A DNA stretch of 64,000 bases from Rhizobiales bacterium CCH3-A5 (GTDB lineage: Bacteria > Pseudomonadota > Alphaproteobacteria > Rhizobiales > Beijerinckiaceae), in assembly GCA_001556025.1 (NCBI GenBank), contig LSIB01000136.1, forward strand, positions 248,001 to 312,000, read 5' to 3'. Under the pieces are notes generated by a model that was not told where the DNA came from, did not search any database, and was given only the letters and a program-made list of their open reading frames with translations. This document shows, in pieces, positions 24,884 to 33,994 of the stretch. Made by a program: the position numbers and the translations under genes. Positions within the stretch are counted from its first letter, which is position 1; each line of letters opens with the position of its first letter.

Positions 24884-25773
24884 CGGAGGCCGATTTCGAT
24901 TTCCTGCGCGCTTTGCTGCATCAGCGCTCCGGGCTCTCGCTGAGCGAGGAGAAGCGCTATCTCGCCGAAAGCCGGCTCGGCATCCTGTGCCGTCGTAGCG
25001 GCATCGACGGTCTCGGCGCGCTGGTTCAGAAACTGCGCTTCAGGGCCGATCCCGCGCTGGAGAACGCCGTCGTCGAGGCGATGACCACCAACGAGACGCT
25101 GTTCTTTCGCGACCGCTCGCCCTTCGACCTGTTCCGCGACGTGATCCTGCCCGAGAAGCTCGCCGCCAACGCCACGAGCCGTTCCTTGCGCATCTGGTGC
25201 GCGGCGGTCTCCACCGGACAGGAAGCCTATTCGCTGGCGATGATACTCGACGAGATGGCCCAGCGCCTCGCCGGCTGGCGCGTCGAAATCCTCGGTACGG
25301 ACATCTCGACCGAAGTGCTCGAGCGGGCGCGCCAGGGCGTCTACAGCCAGTTCGAGGTCCAGCGCGGCCTGCCGATCCAGATGCTGCTGCGCTATTTCCG
25401 CCAGGACGGCGACAAATGGCAGGTCAACGAGCGCATCCGCGCCATGGTCGACCTCAAGCCGCACAACCTGCTGGAACCCAACGCCCATTTCGGCCAGTTC
25501 GACGTGATCTTCTGCCGCAACGTGCTGATCTATTTCGACGTCGCCACCAAGGCGAAGGTGATGGCGGCGCTAGCGCAGCGGCTGGCGCGCGACGGAGCCT
25601 TCGTGCTGGGCGCGGCCGAGACCGTGATCGGCATCACAACCACGATCGTGCCCGACCGCGAGCATCGCGGCCTCTACCGCGAAAGCAGTTCCGTCAAGGC
25701 GCAGACATCGAATTTGGGCCTGCCCTTCGACCGCACGCGCTCGCTTGCCGCAGTGGCCGGCAGGCGGTTCTAG
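24880..25773 (+). CDS. cheR: Chemotaxis methyltransferase CheR
   Basis: A 297-residue SAM-dependent glutamate methyltransferase. The N-terminal helical domain includes VVEAMTTNETLFFRDRSPFDLF. The SAM site has IWCAAVSTGQEAYSLAM, then VEILGTDISTEVLERARQG and the catalytic-region FDVIFCRNVLIYFD. It methylates chemoreceptors. It is the last gene of the che operon; no cheD follows. The stop is followed by about 65 bases and then the ctrA-side terminator, which lacks a T-run in the cheR direction. Confidence 0.94.
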   Translation: MTEADFDFLRALLHQRSGLSLSEEKRYLAESRLGILCRRSGIDGLGALVQKLRFRADPALENAVVEAMTTNETLFFRDRSPFDLFRDVILPEKLAANATSRSLRIWCAAVSTGQEAYSLAMILDEMAQRLAGWRVEILGTDISTEVLERARQGVYSQFEVQRGLPIQMLLRYFRQDGDKWQVNERIRAMVDLKPHNLLEPNAHFGQFDVIFCRNVLIYFDVATKAKVMAALAQRLARDGAFVLGAAETVIGITTTIVPDREHRGLYRESSSVKAQTSNLGLPFDRTRSLAAVAGRRF

Positions 25774-25827
25774 ACCGCCCTCGCTGCTCAAGCGGCCGAT
25801 TCGCGGCGACGCACGCAAAGCCATCCC

Positions 25828-25856
25828 CAAAACAAAAACCCCGCCTCGCGGCGGGG
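25828..25856 (-). terminator. Rho-independent terminator of ctrA
   Basis: CCCCGCC at 25839-25845 and GGCGGGG at 25850-25856 form a perfect 7-bp stem with a 4-base loop. On the minus strand the stem is followed by TTTTTGTTTT, a strong U-tract, so it ends leftward transcription from ctrA. Toward cheR the stem is not followed by T residues. Confidence 0.85.
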
Positions 25857-25961
25857 TCCCCGTCAGCCTGTCGTTTACATCCGACGATCAGGCCTCAAAC
25901 TCTATGCCGGCCGATGATGACCGCATCGTGACGCGTCTTGTCGATGCTCGGGCCGGCGAGA

Positions 25962-26663
25962 TCACGCAGGAATGCGCTCGTCGACCTCGGTCGGCTCGCG
26001 CAGCACATAACCGCGGCCCCAGACCGTCTCGATATAGTTCTTGCCGTCCGACGCGTTGGCGAGCTTCTTGCGCAGCTTGCAGATGAACACGTCGATGATC
26101 TTGAGCTCTGGCTCGTCCATGCCGCCATAGAGATGGTTGAGGAACATCTCCTTGGTCAGCGTCGTGCCCTTGCGGAGCGAAAGCAGCTCCAGCATCTGGT
26201 ATTCCTTGCCGGTGAGATGGACGCGGGCGGCATCGACTTCCACGGTCTTGGTGTCGAGATTGACGATCAGGTCGCCTGTCGTAATGACCGACTGGGCATG
26301 GCCCTTCGAGCGGCGCACGATGGCGTGGATGCGGGCGACGAGCTCGTCCTTGTGGAACGGCTTGGTCAGGTAGTCGTCCGCGCCGAAGCCCAGGCCCTTG
26401 ACCTTGTCCTCGATGCCGGCGAGACCCGACAGGATCAGGATCGGCGTCTTGACCTTGGCGACGCGCAAGGAGCGCAGAACCTCGTAGCCCGACATGTCGG
26501 GCAGGTTCAGGTCGAGCAGGATGATGTCGTAGTCGTAGAGCTTGCCGAGATCGACGCCCTCTTCGCCGAGATCCGTCGTATAGACGTTGAAGCTCTCGGA
26601 CTTGAGCATGAGCTCGATGCTTTGGGCGGTTGCGCTATCGTCTTCGATCAGCAGAACCCGCAT
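25962..26663 (-). CDS. ctrA: Cell-cycle master response regulator CtrA
   Basis: A 233-residue OmpR-type regulator. The receiver has E7-D8-D9, phospho-site D51 ([15 protein letters not shown]) and [21 protein letters not shown]. The winged helix carries [25 protein letters not shown] and the recognition helix [13 protein letters not shown] followed by VWGRGYVL, an almost exact CtrA signature. CtrA controls division, DNA methylation and flagellar genes and receives phosphate through ChpT. ATG 26663 gives the usual family size. The upstream 343 bases hold a TTAACCAT motif on the same strand and two GANTC sites, consistent with autoregulation and CcrM methylation seen in relatives. Confidence 0.96.
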   Translation of the reverse strand: MRVLLIEDDSATAQSIELMLKSESFNVYTTDLGEEGVDLGKLYDYDIILLDLNLPDMSGYEVLRSLRVAKVKTPILILSGLAGIEDKVKGLGFGADDYLTKPFHKDELVARIHAIVRRSKGHAQSVITTGDLIVNLDTKTVEVDAARVHLTGKEYQMLELLSLRKGTTLTKEMFLNHLYGGMDEPELKIIDVFICKLRKKLANASDGKNYIETVWGRGYVLREPTEVDERIPA

Positions 26664-26779
26664 GTCACGTCCCCAATTCAGCCCCGAGGCAAGCTGCCCG
26701 CGCTTATCGTCCGAACCCCCGCGGCTCAGGACGACGACGTGCTTGCCCGATGAAACGCCACGCGACACGCTACGGAGAA

Positions 26780-26787
26780 ATGGTTAA
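26780..26787 (-). promoter_or_regulatory. CtrA-type motif TTAACCAT upstream of ctrA
   Basis: On the minus strand the bases read TTAACCAT, the 8-mer form of the CtrA-binding motif, about 117 bases before the ctrA start. Autoregulation by CtrA is known in relatives. One 8-mer can occur by chance, so this remains a prediction. Confidence 0.45.
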
Positions 26788-26980
26788 CAAACCGTGATTC
26801 CCGTATGCAAGCGCTTCGTGGGAGCAGCCGGACGATCCTTTCCGAGGTGAGTCGAAATTGACACGGATCGGACAGTCCACTCCCGCGAAAATGCCTTTCG
26901 CGAAGGCCCGCTTCGAGGAACAGGTCGAAAAACAACCCGCGACGCGCAGCAGCCTCGACACACAGTGTTAATCAGACGCC

Positions 26981-26996
26981 TTAATGAAAGGTTTAC
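26981..26996 (+). promoter_or_regulatory. CtrA-like site before fliI
   Basis: The sequence is TTAA, 7 bases, then TTTAC, one mismatch from TTAA-N7-TTAAC. It ends 11 bases before the fliI ATG. Such a position would place it over or downstream of the promoter, so activation or repression by CtrA are both possible. Confidence 0.4.
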
Positions 26997-27006
26997 GGCC
27001 ACACTT

Positions 27007-28347
27007 ATGAACAGCCCTTCACCAGCCCGGGACAAGCTCAGCGCGCTCGCCGCCACGATCGAAGGGCTGGACGGGCTGACGATCTATGGTCGCGTCACCG
27101 CCGTGCGCGGACTTCTGGTCGAAATCTCGGGGCCGATTGGCGCGATGAGCCTGGGCGGACGGATCGAGATCGACATCGGCCAGAGTGCGCGCGTGCCCTG
27201 CGAGGTGATCGGCTTTTCGGGCGAGAAGGCGCTGGTCATGCCCTATGGCGGGCTCGACGGCGTGCGCCGGGGCTGCCCGGCCTATGTCGACAAGGCCCAG
27301 CCCGGCGTGCGCCCCAGCATGGCCTGGCTCGGCCGCGTCGTCGATGCGCTCGGCCGCCCGGTCGACAAGGGCCCTCCGCTGCCGCAGGGCGAGCAGCTCT
27401 TTCCCTACCGCGCCGACCCGCCGCCGGCCCATTCGCGCCGCCGCGTCGGCCCCCCGCTCGATCTCGGCGTGCGCGGGATGAACGCCTTCCTGACCTGTTG
27501 CCTCGGCCAGCGCATGGGCATCTTCGCCGGCTCCGGCGTCGGCAAATCGGTGCTGCTCTCCATGCTGGCGCGCTATGCCAAGGCCGACGTCAACATCATC
27601 GGCCTCGTCGGCGAGCGCGGCCGCGAGGTGCAGGAGTTCCTGCAGGACGATCTCGGCCCGACGGGCCTTGCCCGCTCGGTCGTCGTCGTCGCAACCTCCG
27701 ACGAGCCGGCGCTGATGCGCAAGCAGGCGGCGCTGACGACGCTGGCGCTGGCCGAGTATTTCCGCGACCAGGGCCTGCAGGTGATGTGCCTGATGGATTC
27801 CGTCACGCGTTTTGCCATGGCGATGCGCGAGATCGGGCTCGCCGCCGGCGAGCCGCCGACGACCAAGGGCTACACCCCGACCGTCTTCGCCGAACTGCCC
27901 CGGCTGCTCGAGCGCGCCGGGCCCGGCGTCTCGGACGGCGCGATCACGGGCCTGTTCACCGTGCTGGTCGATGGCGGCGACCATGACGAACCAGTGGCGG
28001 ACGCGGTGCGCGGTATCCTCGACGGGCATATCGTGATGGAGCGCTCGATCGCCGAGCGCGGCCGCTTCCCGGCGATCAATATTCTCAAATCGGTCTCGCG
28101 CACCATGCCGAAGGCGTGCGACCCGGCCTTCTACCCGGTCGTGCAGAAGGCGCGCGCCACGCTGGCAACCTATGCCGACATGGAGGAGCTGATCCGGCTC
28201 GGCGCCTATCGCCAGGGCGCATCCGCGGAAGTCGACGAGGCGATCCGCCTCAACCCGGCGCTGGAAAGCTTTCTCAAGCAGGCCAAGGACGAGGCGACCT
28301 CGCTGCCGGAGAGCTACGCGCGGCTGGCGGCGATCATGGCGAGCTAG
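27007..28347 (+). CDS. fliI: Flagellar type III export ATPase FliI
   Basis: A 446-residue F1-beta-like ATPase. Walker A is [11 protein letters not shown] (K180), followed by [16 protein letters not shown], Walker B in [20 protein letters not shown] and the C-terminal [11 protein letters not shown]. FliI powers and assists export of flagellar subunits with FliH (40400-40999) and FliJ (29779-30189) as partners. ATG 27007 matches family length; an upstream in-frame start at 26965 would overlap the CtrA-like site and was not used. Its partner fliJ is separated from it by a leftward MFS gene that overlaps the fliI stop. Confidence 0.95.
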   Translation: MNSPSPARDKLSALAATIEGLDGLTIYGRVTAVRGLLVEISGPIGAMSLGGRIEIDIGQSARVPCEVIGFSGEKALVMPYGGLDGVRRGCPAYVDKAQPGVRPSMAWLGRVVDALGRPVDKGPPLPQGEQLFPYRADPPPAHSRRRVGPPLDLGVRGMNAFLTCCLGQRMGIFAGSGVGKSVLLSMLARYAKADVNIIGLVGERGREVQEFLQDDLGPTGLARSVVVVATSDEPALMRKQAALTTLALAEYFRDQGLQVMCLMDSVTRFAMAMREIGLAAGEPPTTKGYTPTVFAELPRLLERAGPGVSDGAITGLFTVLVDGGDHDEPVADAVRGILDGHIVMERSIAERGRFPAINILKSVSRTMPKACDPAFYPVVQKARATLATYADMEELIRLGAYRQGASAEVDEAIRLNPALESFLKQAKDEATSLPESYARLAAIMAS

Positions 28348-29585
28348 AGCCGTCGGACCAGCACGGCGAGCGCCGCCAGCGCGAGAAGCTGCAGTACGGC
28401 CGAACCGACCAGCGTGAAATCCGTGCCGGCCCGCTCGATCCCGGCTGCATAGAGCAAGGGCGCGGCGGCGAAGATCAGGTTCTGCGGCACGGTCAGCCGA
28501 CCCGACATCACCGCATAGCCGCGCTGGCCGAAGAGCAGCAAGGGAAGCGTCGCGCGCGCGATCGAGAGCACGCCTGCTCCCGCCGAATAGAGCAGCACGA
28601 AGGCCGTACTGACCGGTGCCGAACCATGCGCGAGAAGCTGCAGCAGGCAGGCGGCGGCCCCCAGCATCAGCGCATAGAGGCTCAGGCGCTCCAGCCGGAC
28701 CCGATCGCCGGCGACGACCTCGATCAAGCGCGCGGCGATGGTCGCAGGCCCGGTCAGGCTGGCGATCGCCACCGCCGAGGCGAGCGGTAGGCCCGACGCC
28801 TCGAACAGGCCGATGAAATGCAGCGGCAGCCCCCAGGACACCAGCCCGCTCAGGCAGAAGCAGGTCGCCAGCAGCACGAAGGCGGTGCGGCGTTGCGCCT
28901 CCGGCACGCGACCGTTCAACCGGAGCGCTGCGGCCTCGTCCTGCGCCTGCACGAGCGGCTTGCGGTGGCGCGGAATGGCGAGATGGATTGGAAGCGCGAT
29001 GCAAAGATGCATCGCCGCGAAGACGAGGCAGGCGCCGCGCCAGCCGAGCCAGTCGGACAGGCCGGCCGCCAGCGGCCAAAACAGGCTGGCCGACAGCCCC
29101 GTCACCAGCATCATCACGCCGATCACGCGGCGCGCGCGCTCGTCCATGATCTGCGCCACGGTGACGCTGCCCATATTGGCGAGCGACATGGCGTGGCCGA
29201 CGCCGATGACGCACCACGCGGCGAGATAGCTGACCGGCCCTTGCGCGGCGGCAAGGCAGGCGAAACCCGCGGCGCAGATCGCCGCGCCGAGGCTCATCAG
29301 GCCGCGCGTGCCATAACGCTCGGCATGACGCCCGAGGACGGGAGCGACCGCCGCCCCGATGACCAGCAGCACCGTGATGCCGCCGAAGACGAGCTGGATC
29401 GAGAGGCCGAGGTCGCGGACGAGATAGGCCGCCAGCACGGAGGGCGCCCAGTAGTTCGCGCCCCAGCCGATCAGTCGCGTCAGCGACAGGCCGGCGATCA
29501 GCCAGGCATGCTCGGGCAAGGGTCGCAAGGCGGGCAAGGGCACGAGATCCGACAGCGGCGGCGGGATGCGCGGCGCTGTTTGCAC
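28344..29585 (-). CDS. MFS transporter inserted between fliI and fliJ
   Basis: A roughly 413-residue major facilitator protein with about 12 hydrophobic segments. It has [19 protein letters not shown] as the loop 2-3 motif and segments such as [21 protein letters not shown]. The start is uncertain: GTG 29585 leaves a short polar N-terminus before the first helix and is preferred, while ATG 29657 would add 24 residues without hydrophobic character. The substrate is unknown. It is read against the flagellar genes and overlaps the fliI stop by 4 bases, so it splits what is usually a fliI-fliJ pair. Confidence 0.82.
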   Translation of the reverse strand: MQTAPRIPPPLSDLVPLPALRPLPEHAWLIAGLSLTRLIGWGANYWAPSVLAAYLVRDLGLSIQLVFGGITVLLVIGAAVAPVLGRHAERYGTRGLMSLGAAICAAGFACLAAAQGPVSYLAAWCVIGVGHAMSLANMGSVTVAQIMDERARRVIGVMMLVTGLSASLFWPLAAGLSDWLGWRGACLVFAAMHLCIALPIHLAIPRHRKPLVQAQDEAAALRLNGRVPEAQRRTAFVLLATCFCLSGLVSWGLPLHFIGLFEASGLPLASAVAIASLTGPATIAARLIEVVAGDRVRLERLSLYALMLGAAACLLQLLAHGSAPVSTAFVLLYSAGAGVLSIARATLPLLLFGQRGYAVMSGRLTVPQNLIFAAAPLLYAAGIERAGTDFTLVGSAVLQLLALAALAVLVRRL

Positions 29586-29778
29586 AACGCATAACCGAGA
29601 GCCGTCAGCAGCAGCAGCCCATCCGGCGCAGCGGCAACATGCGCGCAAAGCAGCCATTTCCGGTAAGGAACGGTCAACCTCCTTGCGCCATGGTGTGTGC
29701 TGTCTCGCGGATAATAAGTTCGGTGGCGTGTCGAGGGGTCGGCGCGGCGCCAGTGCGTAACCAGGAGTTGGACACGAC

Positions 29779-30189
29779 ATGAAGTCGCGAGAGACCCTTT
29801 TGCGTCTCAAACGCTTCCAGGTCGACGAAAAGCGTCGCCGGGTAAGCCAGATCGAGATGATGATCGCCGAATTTCACCGCATGGCGACAGATCTGGATCG
29901 CGAGATCCAGAGCGAGGAAACCCGCGCCGGGATCTCGGACCCCGGCCATTTCGCCTATCCGACTTATGCCAAGGCCGCGCTCGCCCGTCGCGACAATCTC
30001 CGCCAGTCGGCCGACAATCTGAAGGGTCAGCTCGACGACGCCAAGGCCGAGCTTCAGGAAGCGTTCGAGGACATGAAGAAGGTCGAGATCCTCGACGATC
30101 GCGAACGCGCTTCGGAGCGCGCCGCCGACGCCGCCCGCGACCAGGCGATGATGGACTCGATCGGGCTGCGGGCGCGCGCCAGCGTCTGA
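29779..30189 (+). CDS. fliJ: Flagellar export chaperone FliJ
   Basis: A 136-residue, largely helical protein: two long antiparallel coiled-coil helices (about residues 5-50 and 60-125) with little hydrophobic core. SRETLLRLKRFQVDEKRRRV at the N-terminus is typical of FliJ, which inserts like a gamma-subunit stalk into the FliI ring and escorts export substrates. AGGAG precedes ATG 29779. Because an opposing gene separates it from fliI, it must have its own promoter or be read through antisense to the MFS gene; I see no clear promoter in the 193-base spacer. Confidence 0.88.
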   Translation: MKSRETLLRLKRFQVDEKRRRVSQIEMMIAEFHRMATDLDREIQSEETRAGISDPGHFAYPTYAKAALARRDNLRQSADNLKGQLDDAKAELQEAFEDMKKVEILDDRERASERAADAARDQAMMDSIGLRARASV

Positions 30190-30194
30190 GCCCG

Positions 30195-30815
30195 TCAGCG
30201 CCCGTCGATCACCGGATGATGCGGCACGCAATCGCGCCGCATCTGACCGGCGAGTCGCGGATCGTCGTCGACCTCGATCCCGCGCTTGAAGACGCGGAAA
30301 CCCGAGCGCTGGTAGAACTCCGGTGCGCCCTGGTGGTCGAGCGTGCAGGTATGGACCCAGAAGCGCGCGATCGGCCTTTGCCACGCGATCGCCAGCGCCC
30401 GGTTCATCAGCCAGCGCCCGCCCCCCTTGCCGACCACGCTCTCGTCGAGGCCGAAAAAGGCGAGTTCGCCCTCGCCTTCGACCCGAAAATCGAGTTCGAG
30501 CAGCCCGACATCGCGGCCGCCATGCATGACGGCGAAGAACAGGATCGCCTCGTCGCCCAGCAGCGCCTCGATCTCGGCCAACGGCCTGACCAGCCGGCTG
30601 AACCACATCCAGCGCTCGCCCAGCGCGCGGTAGATCGCCAGATAGCGGGCGGCGTCCCTGCGCCCGATCGGCTCGATCGAAAAGCCCTCCGTTCCGGGCG
30701 GATCGGGCCTGACCGGCGGGGCGGCGAACATCTCCAGCGACGTCACGATCGCGGCGATCTTGCCCGGAGGCAGGTCGGTTGTCCCGGTCAGGCTGATGGC
30801 GAGGGTCTCGGGCAT
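30195..30815 (-). CDS. GNAT family N-acetyltransferase
   Basis: A 206-residue acetyltransferase. The acetyl-CoA region is ELAFFGLDESVVGKGGGRWLMNRAL, with the loop GKGGGRWL in place of Q/RxxGxG/A, and the C-terminal strand is HQGAPEFYQRSGFRVFKRG. The first 45 residues are variable. The substrate is unknown; the closest look-alikes I know are unassigned alphaproteobacterial GNATs. Its 3' end lies 5 bases from fliJ. Its ATG at 30815 faces a 25-base palindrome in the divergent spacer. Confidence 0.85.
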   Translation of the reverse strand: MPETLAISLTGTTDLPPGKIAAIVTSLEMFAAPPVRPDPPGTEGFSIEPIGRRDAARYLAIYRALGERWMWFSRLVRPLAEIEALLGDEAILFFAVMHGGRDVGLLELDFRVEGEGELAFFGLDESVVGKGGGRWLMNRALAIAWQRPIARFWVHTCTLDHQGAPEFYQRSGFRVFKRGIEVDDDPRLAGQMRRDCVPHHPVIDGR

Positions 30816-30841
30816 CGTCGGGCTTGTCCCTGGGTTGCGAT

Positions 30842-30866
30842 GCCGCGATCATGACATGATCGCGGC
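30842..30866. promoter_or_regulatory. 25-bp near-perfect palindrome in a divergent spacer
   Basis: Two 12-base arms, GCCGCGATCATG at 30842-30853 and CATGATCGCGGC at 30855-30866, are exact complements around one central base. It is centred between the GNAT start (30815, leftward) and the small His/Cys-rich gene (30884, rightward), within 27 bases of each. A dimeric repressor operator is the simplest reading; a stable leader hairpin is the alternative. Confidence 0.55.
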
Positions 30867-30883
30867 GGAGAACTCACGCCAGC

Positions 30884-31294
30884 ATGTCTCATCGCCTCCA
30901 TCACGTTCGTCGATCGGTCGGGTTCGCCCGGCTGCGGCTGGTTGCGGCGCTGGCGGTGATGCTGCTGGCGGTGCTGCCGCATGCGACGCTGGCCGTCAGC
31001 GCCGGCCATGCGGCTTCACCCGCAGGATCATCGCATCACCCCGCCGGCGATCACGACGCCACCCCTGCCGGCGAGCCCTGCCACGAAAGCGCAAAACCCG
31101 AGCCGACCGGCCATGGCGCGATGCCGTCCTGCTGCATTCTCGGCTGCGGGCTGATCGCGACATCGCTAGCCCCGACGGCTCAGATCATCCCGGCGCGCTG
31201 GGAAATCGTCGGGCCGCTCGCCCCAGAGCGCGGCGACGCCTTGTCGCCCGAGCCTGCCGAGCGCCCGCCGCGGACGTTCGCCTCGCTCGCCTGA
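30884..31294 (+). CDS. Small exported His/Cys-containing protein, possibly metal-related
   Basis: A 136-residue protein of unknown function. Residues 15-38 ([20 protein letters not shown]) form a signal peptide or anchor. The rest is His-rich with clustered Cys: [27 protein letters not shown] and [11 protein letters not shown]. The pattern recalls small periplasmic copper- or metal-handling proteins but matches no family I can name with confidence. The DUF305 gene 88 bases downstream, itself His-rich, supports a metal-related guess. The start ATG 30884 follows CGGAG at about 14 bases. Confidence 0.65.
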   Translation: MSHRLHHVRRSVGFARLRLVAALAVMLLAVLPHATLAVSAGHAASPAGSSHHPAGDHDATPAGEPCHESAKPEPTGHGAMPSCCILGCGLIATSLAPTAQIIPARWEIVGPLAPERGDALSPEPAERPPRTFASLA

Positions 31295-31382
31295 TCCCGA
31301 GTCCATTACATCCGATACCAGTCGCGCGCGCAGCGGCGCAGCCCTGCCGCGCCGGCATCGGCCCTTCAACGAGGACCACCAC

Positions 31383-31781
31383 ATGACCATCATCACCAAA
31401 ACCCGTATCATCCGGACGGGCGTCGCGGCCCTGCTCGCGGCCGCCGTCGCGCTCGGCGGCGTCTCGCTCGCCCAGCAGCATCATGGCGGCCATGCCGGCC
31501 ACGGCGGGGCCGCAACCGGCAAGGACACGCCGGCCACCACCGCCTTCAAGGCCGCCAACGCGAAGATGCATGCCGATATGGACATCGCCTATAGCGGCGA
31601 TGTCGACGCCGACTTCGTGCGCGGAATGATCCCACACCATCAGGGCGCGATCGCCATGGCCCGCATCATGCTGGCCCATGGCAAGGACCCTGAACTGCGC
31701 AAGCTCGCCACGGCGGTCGTCGCGGAGCAGGAGAAGGAGATCGCGGCGATGCAGGCATGGCTCAAGGCCAACGGCAAATAG
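31383..31781 (+). CDS. DUF305 family exported protein
   Basis: A 132-residue protein. After a signal peptide ([18 protein letters not shown]) comes a His-rich linker ([12 protein letters not shown]), then the DUF305 domain with [20 protein letters not shown] and [14 protein letters not shown]. The family forms ferritin-like four-helix bundles, and relatives such as CopM bind copper in the periplasm. A role in copper or silver sequestration is plausible, especially next to another His/Cys-rich exported protein. Ribosome-binding GAGGA lies about 8 bases before ATG 31383. Confidence 0.9.
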   Translation: MTIITKTRIIRTGVAALLAAAVALGGVSLAQQHHGGHAGHGGAATGKDTPATTAFKAANAKMHADMDIAYSGDVDADFVRGMIPHHQGAIAMARIMLAHGKDPELRKLATAVVAEQEKEIAAMQAWLKANGK

Positions 31782-31931
31782 GCCGCCCACGACACCGCAG
31801 GCGGCGCCGCCGCGCCGCTTGCTCTCCTTCACGCCCGCTGGCACAGAGGATGAGTCCGCCGGCCGCGCATCCACCGCATGCATAGCCAGCTTCGGACGCA
31901 TAGCTCCAATTCCCGCCAGCCCGCCGGTCCC

Positions 31932-33011
31932 ATGAAAAAATATCTCGACTATCTCTGGCCGCTGATCGGGCTCGTCGCGGTGGTCTGGTCGGTGGATCTG
32001 CTCTGGGACAAGCTGAAATCGGAAGCCGGCACCGATGCCGCGATCCAGACGCTTCTCGAACAGGGCGGCGTCTGGGACAATCTGAAGATCGTCGCCAGCC
32101 GCATCGCGCAGAAGATCGGCCTGATCTCGCCCGACGCCTTCCTCCATGCGGGGTTGGCGACGCTCGTCGCCTATGCCGCGCTCGCTTGGTATGACCGCAT
32201 CGCGCTCATCCATCTCGGCAAGGAGAAGGGCTTTTCCTGGGCCTATATCTCGGTCTGCTCGTTCGTGACCTACGCGCTCTCGCACAATATCGGCGCGTCG
32301 GTCGTCTCGGGCGGCATGGTCCGCTACCGCGCCTACACCGCCAAAGGCCTGAGCGCGGCCGAAGTCGCGGTGCTGGTCGCGCTCTGCTCCTTCACCTTCG
32401 CCTTCGGCACGATCCTGCTGATGGGGCTCGTGCTGATCTACGAGCCGGAGATCCTGCGGCCGCTGGCGCGGCTGTCCTCGAAATTCGCGATCGGAGACGG
32501 CGCAGCGACGCTGATCGGCTACGGCATGCTCGGCTTCTGTGCGCTCTACACGATCGGGGCCTGGCTCAAGTTCAAGCCTCTCAGGATCGGCAAGTTCGAG
32601 CTCATCTACCCGCGCCTTCCAATCGTCGCGCGACAATATCTGGCGGCTCCGCTCGAACTCGCAGGCGCGGCCGGCATCATCTATTTCGCCCTGCCCGACC
32701 AGGGCAATCCCGGCTTCCTGATCGTGCTCGGCGCGTTCCTGCTCTCGTTCTCGGCCGGGCTGTTGAGCCAGGTTCCGGGCGGCGTCGGCGTGATGGAGGC
32801 CGTGTTTCTCGCCGTGATGCCCGGCGTTCCCGCGCCGGCCGTGTTCGCCGCGCTCCTGGTCTGGCGGATGTTCTACCTGATCATCCCGCTGGTGATCTCA
32901 CTGCCGGTCGTCCTGCTTTTCGAGCGCATGCAGTTGCGCCAGCATGCACGCGCGGCGGCGATCGCTCAGGCGCAGGAGAAGGCGAAGACGGCCGATCCGC
33001 CGCTGGCGTGA
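31932..33011 (+). CDS. UPF0104 / lysylphosphatidylglycerol-synthase-type membrane protein
   Basis: A 359-residue integral membrane protein with about eight hydrophobic segments. Family marks include SVCSFVTYALSHNIGASVVS with GGMVRYRAY after it, and SQVPGGVGVMEAVFLAVMPG, which match the membrane half of MprF-type proteins (UPF0104, YbhN-like). There is no cytosolic aminoacyl-transferase domain, so it probably flips or moves a lipid instead of making lysyl-lipid. ATG 31932 (KKYLDYLWPLIG) is preferred to an upstream start that adds a polar Ser/Arg leader. Confidence 0.85.
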   Translation: MKKYLDYLWPLIGLVAVVWSVDLLWDKLKSEAGTDAAIQTLLEQGGVWDNLKIVASRIAQKIGLISPDAFLHAGLATLVAYAALAWYDRIALIHLGKEKGFSWAYISVCSFVTYALSHNIGASVVSGGMVRYRAYTAKGLSAAEVAVLVALCSFTFAFGTILLMGLVLIYEPEILRPLARLSSKFAIGDGAATLIGYGMLGFCALYTIGAWLKFKPLRIGKFELIYPRLPIVARQYLAAPLELAGAAGIIYFALPDQGNPGFLIVLGAFLLSFSAGLLSQVPGGVGVMEAVFLAVMPGVPAPAVFAALLVWRMFYLIIPLVISLPVVLLFERMQLRQHARAAAIAQAQEKAKTADPPLA

Positions 33012-33017
33012 CCGCGC

Positions 33018-33908
33018 TCAGCGCGATCTGAGCGCAAGCGCCGCCGCGCCGAACATCAGGAGAGCGCCCAGCCCCTCGGCCCAGCCGAACGGCTCGCTCA
33101 GCACGACGATGCCGGCCGACACAGCGATGACCGGGCTGACGAAGGCGTAAAGCCCGGCGCGAAAAGCGCCCCAGTCGCGCAGCAGCCTCAAATAGATGGT
33201 GAAGCCCATCAGCGAGCCGCCGACGACCAGCGTCAGCAGCGATGGCCAGACCGGCCATATGCCGAGCGCGCGCAGATCGGCGACATCGACCGGCTCCAGT
33301 ACGAGCGAGATCACCGTCAGGCCGGCCGCCCCGATCATCGTCTGCCAGCCCGCCAGGGTCAGCGTCGGCATGGCAGGCGCGATCGCTCGCGTCAGCACCG
33401 CGCCGACGCAATAGAGCAGCGTGCCGAAGGCGACCGAGGCCAGCCCCCAGATCTCCAGCGGATTGCCGGTCGCCGCGCTGACGCCGGCGCTGAGCCGCGT
33501 CGCGAACAGGAAGCTCAGGCCGACAGCGCCGAGCCCGATCGCCAGCACGCGCCGGCCGCTGATGCTGTGACCCTCGATGACGCGGCTGGCCAGCAGCGAC
33601 CAGACCGGGATCGTCGCGAGATTGACCACGGCCGCCAGCCCGCTCGGAGCCTGCGCCGTGCCCCAGAACAGGAAGGCGTAGTTGCCGGTGTTGACCAACA
33701 GCGCCGTCAGCAGCAGCCGCCCACGCGTTGCAGCGGGAACCTTCAAGACATCCCGCCCGGCCCAGAGCAGCATCAGCGCGCCGGCAATCCAGAACCGCAC
33801 CGCCGCCAGGAAGATCGGCGGCACATGCTCGGAGGCGATCTTCACCGGCAGGAAGGTCAGGCCCCAGACGAGGCACATGATCGCGAAGAAGATGGCGTTG
33901 CGGGACAT
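33018..33908 (-). CDS. EamA/DMT family transporter
   Basis: A 296-residue permease with ten hydrophobic helices and the internal duplication typical of the drug/metabolite transporter superfamily. The first EamA repeat starts FFAIMCLVWGLTFLPVKIA and includes FLAAVRFWIAGALMLLW; the second ends FVSPVIAVSAGIVVLSEPF. Export of a small metabolite or amino acid is likely, the substrate unknown. It is tail to tail with the UPF0104 gene, 6 bases apart. Confidence 0.88.
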   Translation of the reverse strand: MSRNAIFFAIMCLVWGLTFLPVKIASEHVPPIFLAAVRFWIAGALMLLWAGRDVLKVPAATRGRLLLTALLVNTGNYAFLFWGTAQAPSGLAAVVNLATIPVWSLLASRVIEGHSISGRRVLAIGLGAVGLSFLFATRLSAGVSAATGNPLEIWGLASVAFGTLLYCVGAVLTRAIAPAMPTLTLAGWQTMIGAAGLTVISLVLEPVDVADLRALGIWPVWPSLLTLVVGGSLMGFTIYLRLLRDWGAFRAGLYAFVSPVIAVSAGIVVLSEPFGWAEGLGALLMFGAAALALRSR

Positions 33909-33994
33909 GCGCGGGGCTTAGCGGCGGGCGCTACTCACCGCCAATGCCGGCGCTGCATGCGTGCATGGGCCGCGCGCAGGGCGCAATCGCCCAA

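Larger units (their letters stand above)
26664..27006. other. Divergent control region between ctrA and fliI
   Basis: This is the only gene-free stretch above 300 bases. It holds a CtrA-type motif near 26780, GANTC sites at 26796-26800 and 26849-26853, and a near-consensus CtrA site just before fliI. Short readings in it show no codon bias or family match. It probably carries one or more ctrA promoters and the fliI promoter. Confidence 0.7.

Noticed and set aside
27019..29592. 857-codon leftward frame across fliI and the MFS gene
   Set aside because: It covers fliI antisense and reads the MFS gene out of frame; neither half resembles a protein family.
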